Assembly: GCA_001790315.1 (NCBI GenBank)
Contig: MGCE01000002.1
Span: forward strand, 1-10,630
Direction of reading: 5' to 3'
Length of the DNA: 10,630 bases
DNA from: Candidatus Rokubacteria bacterium RIFCSPLOWO2_02_FULL_72_37
GTDB taxonomy: Bacteria; Methylomirabilota; Methylomirabilia; Rokubacteriales; CSP1-6
The notes below the pieces were generated by a model. That model made no database searches, was not told where the DNA came from, and saw only the letters and a list, made by a program, of their open reading frames with translations. The first letter of the stretch is position 1; each line of letters opens with the position of its first letter. Shown here one piece after another: positions 6,768 through 10,630 of this stretch. The position numbers and the translations under genes are program-made.

Positions 6768-7837
6768 TGGTCGGAGGCGTGTTCGATCGGGCGCCGGCGC
6801 GCGTGTACTGGGAGCTGACGCGTGCCTGCGACCTCGCCTGCCGCCACTGCCGCGCGGAGGCGTTGCACGAGCGGGAGGCGGGGGAGCTCACCACCGAGGA
6901 GTGCCAGCGCGTGCTGCGTCAGCTCGCGGCGGCGGGGCAGCCGCTCCCGCACGTGGTCTTCACGGGAGGTGACCCGCTCAAGCGGCCCGATCTGCTCGAG
7001 CTGGTGCGGTATGCGGTGGGGCTCGGCCTCGGGGTCTCCGTGGCCCCGAGCGCCACACACGCGCTCGATCAGGCGGCGGTCGATGCGCTCAAGGCGGCCG
7101 GCGTCGAGGCGATGTCCCTGTCGCTCGACGGTTCGACCGCCGCCCGGCACGACGGGATCCGCGGCGTGCCGGGATGCTTCGACGAGACGCTCGCCGCGGC
7201 ACGCCGGATCACAGGCACCGGTATCCCGCTCCAGATCAACACCCTCGTCACCGCGGAGACGGAGCCCGACCTTGAAGGAACCGCCGGCGTGGTCGCTCGC
7301 GTCGGCGCGGCCCGCTGGAGCCTCTTCTTCCTGATCTCGGTCGGGCGCGGCCGCACGCTCACGCCGCTGTCGGCGCACGAGTGCGAGGCGACGCTCCAGT
7401 GGCTCGCGATGCGGGCGAGGAGCTGGCCGTTCGTGCTGACGACGACGGAGGCGCCCCACTACCGGCGGGTGCTGGTGGAGTCCATGCAGCGGGCAGGCGC
7501 GAGCGCGCGCCAGATCGGCGAGAGCCCGATGGCGCGGAGCTTCGGCTTCCGCGACGGCAACGGCATCATGTTCATCGCCTCGAACGGCGACGTGACGCCG
7601 TCGGGCTTCCTGCCCCTGGCCGCGGGGAATGCCCGGAACGGTGACGTCCTCGCCATTTACCGTGAGGCGCCGCTCTTCCGCCAGCTCCGCGACCCGGACG
7701 GCTTCCACGGGCGTTGCGGGATCTGTCGCTTCCGGACGATGTGCGGTGGCTCGCGGGCCAGGGCCTTCGCGGCGACGGGCGATGTTCTCGGCGAGGACCC
7801 CCTGTGCGCCTACGAGCCGGCCGCCGCCGTCGTCTGA
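6767..7837 (+). CDS. Radical SAM/SPASM domain protein (TIGR04053-like, NirJ/AhbD-related)
   Basis: This 356-residue radical SAM enzyme has the 4Fe-4S motif C21-DLA-C25-RH-C28 near the N terminus, preceded by VYWELTRA. FTGGDPLKRPDL (the GGE-like SAM-binding segment) and SLDG follow. The C-terminal SPASM region contains Cys317, Cys320, Cys326 and Cys347 in the pattern CGICRFRTMCGGSRARA...DPLC, which would hold an auxiliary Fe-S cluster. The phrases MFIASNGDVTPSGFLP and YREAPLFRQLRDPD are characteristic, as I recall, of the TIGR04053 group, relatives of the heme-biosynthesis enzymes NirJ and AhbD. A role in tetrapyrrole or peptide modification is therefore possible, but the substrate is not known. 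The ATG at 6767 overlaps the citrate synthase stop by one base. No obvious precursor peptide precedes it; the 33-residue Cys-rich peptide follows it. Confidence 0.88.
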   Translation: MVGGVFDRAPARVYWELTRACDLACRHCRAEALHEREAGELTTEECQRVLRQLAAAGQPLPHVVFTGGDPLKRPDLLELVRYAVGLGLGVSVAPSATHALDQAAVDALKAAGVEAMSLSLDGSTAARHDGIRGVPGCFDETLAAARRITGTGIPLQINTLVTAETEPDLEGTAGVVARVGAARWSLFFLISVGRGRTLTPLSAHECEATLQWLAMRARSWPFVLTTTEAPHYRRVLVESMQRAGASARQIGESPMARSFGFRDGNGIMFIASNGDVTPSGFLPLAAGNARNGDVLAIYREAPLFRQLRDPDGFHGRCGICRFRTMCGGSRARAFAATGDVLGEDPLCAYEPAAAVV

Positions 7838-7838
7838 C

Positions 7839-7856
7839 GCGCCGGCGGCCCGGCGC
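7839..7856 (+). terminator. GC-rich hairpin after the radical SAM gene (possible attenuator or partial terminator)
   Basis: GCGCCGG (7839-7845) and CCGGCGC (7850-7856) form a perfect 7-bp stem with a 4-base CGGC loop, starting two bases after the TGA at 7835-7837. No T-run follows, so it is not a standard intrinsic terminator. It could cause partial termination or protect the upstream mRNA from 3' decay, separating expression of citrate synthase/radical SAM from the small genes downstream. Confidence 0.35.
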
Positions 7857-7871
7857 CCTGAGAGACGGGCG

Positions 7872-7973
7872 ATGACGTCCTGCTTCTGGTGCGTGCTCGC
7901 CGAGCGCGAGGTCGGGTGCAGCTGCGTGGACCGGGCCTTCCGCCAGCGGCGGCGAGTCGAGCCCTCCGCGTGA
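7872..7973 (+). CDS. 33-residue Cys-rich peptide, unknown function
   Basis: This short frame encodes 33 residues with four cysteines arranged C4-FW-C7 and C16-S-C18, and a basic Arg-rich C-terminal half. The start is ATG 7872, 34 bases after the radical SAM stop; the upstream sequence GAGAGACGGG is only a weak Shine-Dalgarno. The argument for reality is its stop, TGA at 7971-7973, which shares GTGA with the GTG start of the next membrane gene, the same coupled junction used elsewhere in the window. The CxxC and CxC pairs could bind a metal or cluster. A role as substrate of the upstream radical SAM/SPASM enzyme is conceivable, since Cys-rich peptides next to SPASM proteins are often modified, but the group found here is not known for that. 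It could also be chance. Confidence 0.4.
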   Translation: MTSCFWCVLAEREVGCSCVDRAFRQRRRVEPSA

Positions 7974-8191
7974 GCCCGCTCGCGGTCGCCCTCGACCTGC
8001 TCGGCGTTCTGCTCGCGGCGCTCCTCCTTGGCGTCGGCGCCTGGATGGCGGGGATCGCGATTCTCGGCTGGGTCGTCACGCGCGAGACGCTGAGCACCGC
8101 CGCCCTCGTCCTGGCGGCCGCGGGCCTCGCCGCGGCGGCCGTCGTCTACATAGGGCTCACGATCGCCCTGACGCTCGCGCTCCCCGCCTAG
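7970..8191 (+). CDS. Small two-helix membrane protein, unknown function
   Basis: This is a 73-residue, very hydrophobic protein with two predicted membrane helices, about residues 7-35 (ALDLLGVLLAALLLGVGAW) and 43-70. The short loop WVVTRETLS carries the only charges in the middle. The start is GTG 7970, inside a GTGA overlap with the Cys-rich peptide. It ends at TAG 8189-8191, overlapping the convergent membrane gene on the other strand within CTAG. No family recognised. Its neighbours are all redox or metal related (radical SAM/SPASM, NnrS-like), so a small accessory membrane subunit is possible, but nothing in the sequence shows it. Confidence 0.6.
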   Translation: MSPLAVALDLLGVLLAALLLGVGAWMAGIAILGWVVTRETLSTAALVLAAAGLAAAAVVYIGLTIALTLALPA

Positions 8192-9288
8192 GGTCGGGCG
8201 GTGAGCGGCGGGCGCAGGACGCCCCACGCGGTGTTCGCCGCGAAGAGCAGAAGGGCCACCACGTTGAGCAGACCGCCCCACTGACGGCCCGGTAGCCACC
8301 CGAGCAGATCGCCCGCGACGCGCAGGACGAGCGTCGCGTGCAGGAGCGCCAGGTGCGCGTAGAAGCTGGGCCGAAAACCGACCGCGACGCCGAGAACGGC
8401 CGGCAGGATGATCGGCGCGTGGCCGAAGATCATCGCGAAGACGAAGCCGAGAAAGAGGGCGTGGAGCATCGCGTCGTACGGCCCGCCCGCCGCGACGCCG
8501 CCGTGGACGAGGGCGAGGACGCCGCCGACGGCGAGCCAGGCGTAGCCGGACAGCAGGCACACGGCGATGAACCGCGTGAGGCCAGGCCGGTGCACGGTGC
8601 GGCGCGCGACGTCCTGCAGCGCGAGCCAGACGGCCAGCGCGAGGAGCGCCGCGCCGACGGCGCGAACGCCCGCGTCGAAGTCCGCCACGGTGAGGGCGAG
8701 GCCCGCCAGGAGCAAGGCCACGGCACCGAGGAACGCCGCGCGGGCGGCCGCGGACACGGGGACGACCCGCGAGAGCTCGAGCCGCTCGCCCGCGATCGTC
8801 AGGACGAGGAACGCGGCCCACCAGGGGGCGACGCGATAGGTCGGCCAGCCACGGAGCCAGAAGATCTGGGCCGCGAGCCATGCCAGGGCGCCGAGGGCCA
8901 TCACGACGGTGAAGGGCGCCGTCTGGCGGAACAGGATCGCGACGAAGAGCAGGACGAGCCCGAGGCTCCCCGCAGTCGTCAGGAGCGGACCGCTTCCACC
9001 TGGCGAGCCGGCCACGAGGGCCAGGGCGCCCAGCCCACTCGCGAGCGGCGCCAGGTACGCCCAGCCCCCGCCGAGCGCGACCGCGCGCTCCATCCCGATC
9101 ACGGTGCCGAGGAATCCGGCGACCATCAGGGGCCCGTGGAAGGCGGCGAGCGGCGTTGGCGGGACGGGCAGCTGCCAGCCGAGTCGGAGGAGCCCGCCCC
9201 AGAGCGCCGCCAGAAGGGCCAGCATCCCCGGCAGCAGCAGTGGCGCGCGGGCACGCCGCCCGGGCCGCGCCGCCCCCGGCGCGCTCAC
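8188..9288 (-). CDS. NnrS-like polytopic membrane protein
   Basis: This inner-membrane protein of 366 residues appears to have about ten to twelve hydrophobic helices. Conserved-looking histidines sit in helices: His51 in FHGPLMVAGFLGTVIGMERA, and His276 and His290 in MLHALFLGFVFAMIFGHAPIILP. His312 and His317 lie in FYAHLALLHATL. The segments HGxxMVxGF and HALxLGFVFxMIFGHAPIILPAV are what I associate with NnrS and its relatives, heme/copper membrane proteins linked to nitric oxide tolerance and denitrification. A distant unnamed relative is equally possible because length and the N-terminal part differ. The start is GTG at 9288 on the minus strand, overlapping the stop of the metal-sulfur assembly gene (GTGA). 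Its TAG stop at 8190-8188 lies inside CTAG shared with the convergent two-helix gene. The neighbouring oxidase operon supports a respiratory or NO-related role. Confidence 0.7.
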   Translation of the reverse strand: MSAPGAARPGRRARAPLLLPGMLALLAALWGGLLRLGWQLPVPPTPLAAFHGPLMVAGFLGTVIGMERAVALGGGWAYLAPLASGLGALALVAGSPGGSGPLLTTAGSLGLVLLFVAILFRQTAPFTVVMALGALAWLAAQIFWLRGWPTYRVAPWWAAFLVLTIAGERLELSRVVPVSAAARAAFLGAVALLLAGLALTVADFDAGVRAVGAALLALAVWLALQDVARRTVHRPGLTRFIAVCLLSGYAWLAVGGVLALVHGGVAAGGPYDAMLHALFLGFVFAMIFGHAPIILPAVLGVAVGFRPSFYAHLALLHATLVLRVAGDLLGWLPGRQWGGLLNVVALLLFAANTAWGVLRPPLTARP

Positions 9289-9587
9289 GACGACCAGCCG
9301 AGCTGCTTCCGGGTTGCCTCCGACATCATGTCCGGACGCCACGGCGGCTCCCAGACCAGGTCGACTGTGACTGCCGTGACGCCGGGGACGCTCCGCCGGA
9401 TCGCCGCCTCGGCCTCCGCTGTCAGGGACTCGCCGAGCGGGCACGCGGGCGAGGTCATCGTCATCGCCACGCGGACCCGGCCGTCCTGGACCTCGACCGC
9501 GTAGACCAGGCCCAGGTCCACGACGTTGATGCCGAGCTCCGGGTCGAGCACCCGGCGGAGCGCCTCGCGCACTTGGTTCTCTGTCAA
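9285..9587 (-). CDS. MIP18/DUF59 family metal-sulfur cluster assembly factor (SufT/PaaD-like)
   Basis: This 100-residue cytoplasmic protein of the DUF59 (FeS_assembly_P) family helps Fe-S cluster maturation or transfer. Typical features are DPELGINVVDLGLVY at residues 15-29, the TSPACPLGESL loop with the conserved Cys49 at 46-56, and the C-terminal VWEPPWRPDMMSEATRKQLGW. The length is normal for the single-domain form. The start is TTG at 9587, supported by AGGAGA at 9600-9595 seven bases upstream; no ATG or GTG fits better. It is the first gene of a two-gene minus-strand unit with the NnrS-like protein and is transcribed away from the oxidase operon. A client could be the local radical SAM/SPASM protein or a respiratory Fe-S protein, but this is inference. 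Confidence 0.9.
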   Translation of the reverse strand: MTENQVREALRRVLDPELGINVVDLGLVYAVEVQDGRVRVAMTMTSPACPLGESLTAEAEAAIRRSVPGVTAVTVDLVWEPPWRPDMMSEATRKQLGWSS

Positions 9588-9608
9588 GGTGCGGTCTCCT
9601 TTGTAGCT

Positions 9609-9631
9609 GGGGGGCGCCGAGACGGCCCCCC
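9609..9631 (-). promoter_or_regulatory. Inverted repeat in the leader of the DUF59 gene
   Basis: GGGGGGC (9609-9615) and GCCCCCC (9625-9631) can pair with a 9-base loop, and an inner GCCG-AGA-CGGC (9616-9626) offers an alternative stem. On the minus strand it lies just upstream of the Shine-Dalgarno, so it could affect translation or transcript stability. It has not been matched to any known riboswitch. Confidence 0.3.
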
Positions 9632-9643
9632 CAGACCCCCCCC

Positions 9644-9765
9644 GACGCGTGGCGGGCCGCGACGCGTGGCCCTAAGATCGGGTCACCCCTCCCCCCCGAC
9701 GCGTGGCGGGCCGCGACGCGTGGCCGTGAAACCGGGTCAACTCCCTCCCCCGACGCGTGGCGGGC
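9644..9765. repeat. 54-bp tandem direct repeat, two full copies plus a partial third
   Basis: Copies start at 9644, 9698 and 9752, exactly 54 bases apart; the third stops after about 14 bases. Each full unit begins with GACGCGTGGCGGGCC and has a second GACGCGTGG 17 bases later. After 28 identical bases comes a more variable part that keeps CGGGTCA, and then a C-rich tract. GACGCGTGGC occurs five times in all, each with the palindrome ACGCGT. It is too short and too irregular for CRISPR (no constant spacers) and has no coding partner. It may be an operator array or a dispersed genomic repeat family. Confidence 0.85.
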
Positions 9766-9797
9766 GGAGTCCATTGTCCGCGGGGGGCTCGCGCGCT

Positions 9798-9815
9798 CTA
9801 TGACCCGCGTCATAG
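9798..9815. promoter_or_regulatory. CRP/FNR-like operator candidate upstream of the oxidase operon
   Basis: CTATGAC-CCGC-GTCATAG is a perfect 7+4+7 inverted repeat, 74 bases before the start of the first oxidase gene. TGAC-N4-GTCA has the same geometry as FNR-type boxes (TTGAT-N4-ATCAA). An oxygen- or NO-responsive CRP/FNR-family regulator would fit a terminal oxidase and a NnrS-like gene, but no such regulator is encoded in the window. Confidence 0.5.
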
Positions 9816-9889
9816 GGACCCGGGCCGACCCGCTTGTACCGTGTGATCACGATCTCGAAACGCGCGACCACATGATGGAGGGCGCTCGC

Positions 9890-10045
9890 ATGGCTGACAA
9901 GCGCGACGACGAGTCCCGACCGCCGCTGATGCAGGTGGTCTTCGACAACATCTTCCTCTTGCTCCTGATCGGCGTCGTCGTCCCGGTCGTGTTCTACACC
10001 ATCTGGGGACTGCTCGAGATCGCGAGCATCCCCGTCGCCAGGTAG
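9890..10045 (+). CDS. Small single-helix membrane protein, probable cytochrome oxidase small subunit (IIa-like)
   Basis: This 51-residue protein has a charged N terminus (MADKRDDESR) and one membrane helix at about residues 17-43. The start is ATG 9890, chosen because GGAGGG lies eight bases upstream; an in-frame ATG at 9800 sits inside the palindrome and would add a sequence of no recognisable character. It lies nine bases before the subunit II gene. Thermus ba3 oxidase has a small single-helix subunit IIa, and a short membrane ORF of this kind preceding subunit II is its natural counterpart, although sequence similarity cannot be shown for so short a helix. It probably aids assembly or stability of the oxidase. 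Confidence 0.75.
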   Translation: MADKRDDESRPPLMQVVFDNIFLLLLIGVVVPVVFYTIWGLLEIASIPVAR

Positions 10046-10054
10046 GGGGACGCC

Positions 10055-10579
10055 ATGAGCATCCAGACGCTCCAGGGCGTGTGGTGGAAGAAGGTCGATC
10101 CGGCCGAGAAGCTCTGGATCGGCATCGCGCTCGTGTGGTGCCTGATCCTCTTCGCGATGATGCCCCTGTGGCACTTCACGGGAAAGCAGAACCCCTCCTT
10201 CGAGACCTACCGCACCACGGCGCTCGCCTTCCAGAAGAAGGTGGACGCCTTCGTCGAGAAGAACAAGGTCGGCGAGGACAAGGGGGTACCCGTCGTCGCG
10301 GCCAAGCCGGGGGAGGACGTCTACATGCTCGGGCGCATGTGGTCGTGGTACCCCGTGCTGAAGTTCAAGAAGGGCGAGACCTACCGGCTGCACCTGTCCT
10401 CGATGGACCTGCTCCACGGCTTCTCGCTCTTCCCGCTCAACCTCAACTTCATGGTGCTCCCGGGCTACGAGTACGTGCTGACGGTGACCCCCACGGAATC
10501 GGGCGAGGTGTTCGCCGTGTGCAACGAGTTCTGCGGCATCGGCCACCACAACATGGTCGGCAAGATCATCGTCGAGTAG
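10055..10579 (+). CDS. Cytochrome c oxidase subunit II, ba3-like (CuA domain)
   Basis: This is subunit II of a heme-copper terminal oxidase. It accepts electrons from cytochrome c or another soluble donor through the binuclear CuA centre on the outer membrane face. The product has 174 residues: one N-terminal helix (about 21-40, IGIALVWCLILFAMMPLW) and a periplasmic cupredoxin domain. All CuA ligands are present: His121 (LLHGFSL), Cys156, Glu158, Cys160, His164 and Met167 in CNEFCGIGHHNM. A single membrane helix and the short length favour the ba3/B-type over the two-helix aa3 form. The start is ATG 10055 with GGGGGA upstream. An insertion around residues 60-85 (Lys-rich, KKVDAFVEKNKVGEDKG) sits between the helix and the cupredoxin core. 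The next gene follows after ten bases with a strong Shine-Dalgarno. Confidence 0.94.
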   Translation: MSIQTLQGVWWKKVDPAEKLWIGIALVWCLILFAMMPLWHFTGKQNPSFETYRTTALAFQKKVDAFVEKNKVGEDKGVPVVAAKPGEDVYMLGRMWSWYPVLKFKKGETYRLHLSSMDLLHGFSLFPLNLNFMVLPGYEYVLTVTPTESGEVFAVCNEFCGIGHHNMVGKIIVE

Positions 10580-10589
10580 GAGGCGAGGC

Positions 10590-10630
10590 ATGGACGCGAC
10601 GACCTTCCGGACCTGCGCCCACACGGGGCT
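10590..10630 (+). CDS. 5' end of next oxidase gene, probably subunit I (truncated by window)
   Basis: ATG 10590 follows AGGAGG (10578-10583) by six bases and starts a frame open to the end of the window, giving MDATTFRTCAHTG and part of a codon. In ba3-type operons subunit I normally follows subunit II, and a short polar N terminus before the first helix is expected. Only 13 complete codons are visible, so the identity rests on gene order. Confidence 0.55.
   Translation, partial: MDATTFRTCAHTG

Larger units (their letters stand above)
9588..9889. promoter_or_regulatory. Divergent control region between metal-sulfur/NnrS-like and oxidase operons
   Basis: This 302-bp gene-free stretch should contain both promoters. 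From left to right it holds the Shine-Dalgarno of the TTG-start gene (9595-9600, minus strand), a G/C-run inverted repeat (9609-9615 / 9625-9631) that would fold in the leader of the minus-strand mRNA, the 54-bp tandem repeat (9644-9765), and a CRP/FNR-like palindrome (9798-9815). It also has an 8-bp palindrome GTGATCAC (9843-9850). No convincing -35/-10 pair was found on either strand. Open frames that run through the repeat have biased, repetitive translations and are not taken as genes. Confidence 0.6.

Noticed and set aside
6728..8881. Minus-strand frame of about 700 codons opposite the radical SAM and NnrS-like regions
   Set aside because: It mirrors real genes on both strands and has no recognisable domain, so it is a GC-bias shadow.
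9644..9765. Possible CRISPR array
   Set aside because: The 54-bp units are directly contiguous, with no constant repeat separated by unique spacers, and there are no cas genes.
9289..9813. N-terminal extension of the NnrS-like frame to an ATG at 9813 on the minus strand
   Set aside because: The extension runs antisense through the 54-bp repeat and across the DUF59 gene; the GTG at 9288 in a GTGA overlap is the natural start.
9800..9889. Alternative upstream ATG at 9800 for the small oxidase subunit
   Set aside because: It falls within the palindrome, lacks a Shine-Dalgarno and adds about 30 residues without character; ATG 9890 has GGAGGG correctly placed.

Overview
The window is very GC-rich with strongly GC-biased third codon positions. 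It holds tightly packed bacterial genes with no tRNA, rRNA, CRISPR array or insertion sequence that I can see. The gene set (type II citrate synthase, a TIGR04053-like radical SAM/SPASM protein, a ba3-like two-subunit oxidase start, a NnrS-like membrane protein) points to an aerobic or facultative, probably uncultivated soil or sediment bacterium. Rokubacteria/Methylomirabilota would fit, but this is an impression from protein style, not a demonstrated placement.

Region 1 (1-5078, + strand) is a stress/nucleotide-sensing cassette. It has three consecutive UspA-family genes (the first cut by the window edge), an APH-fold phosphotransferase, a protein made of two tandem APS-kinase-like P-loop domains, a CBS-pair protein, a stand-alone CheY-like receiver and a class I SAM methyltransferase. 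The first five genes are joined by stop/start overlaps or near-overlaps, and the CBS gene's Shine-Dalgarno sequence contains part of the previous stop codon, so this reads as one operon. The mix resembles hypoxia/dormancy gene sets such as the M. tuberculosis DosR regulon (Usp, CBS and APH/P-loop kinase proteins). I infer a low-energy or low-oxygen response module.

Region 2 (5079-8191, + strand) begins after a 154-nt gap. A small Cys/His-rich protein overlaps the citrate synthase gene by one base (TAATG). Citrate synthase in turn overlaps a radical SAM/SPASM gene (TGATG). After a strong GC hairpin come a 33-residue Cys-rich peptide and a two-helix membrane protein that share a GTGA overlap.

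Region 3 (8188-9587, - strand) is a two-gene unit: a MIP18/DUF59 metal-sulfur assembly factor with a TTG start and a clear Shine-Dalgarno, overlapping a polytopic NnrS-like membrane protein. Its stop codon collides with the stop of region 2 inside one CTAG.

Region 4 (9588-9889) is a divergent control region of about 300 bp. It contains a GC hairpin, a 54-bp tandem repeat and a perfect inverted repeat with CRP/FNR-like geometry (TGAC-N4-GTCA). Region 5 (9890-10630, + strand) is the start of a ba3-like cytochrome oxidase operon: a single-helix small subunit, subunit II with all CuA ligands, and the first 13 codons of the next gene, probably subunit I. The most interesting items are the tandem kinase with one degenerate active site, the two unrecognised Cys-rich small proteins, the possible non-canonical start of the methyltransferase and the repeat/palindrome control region.
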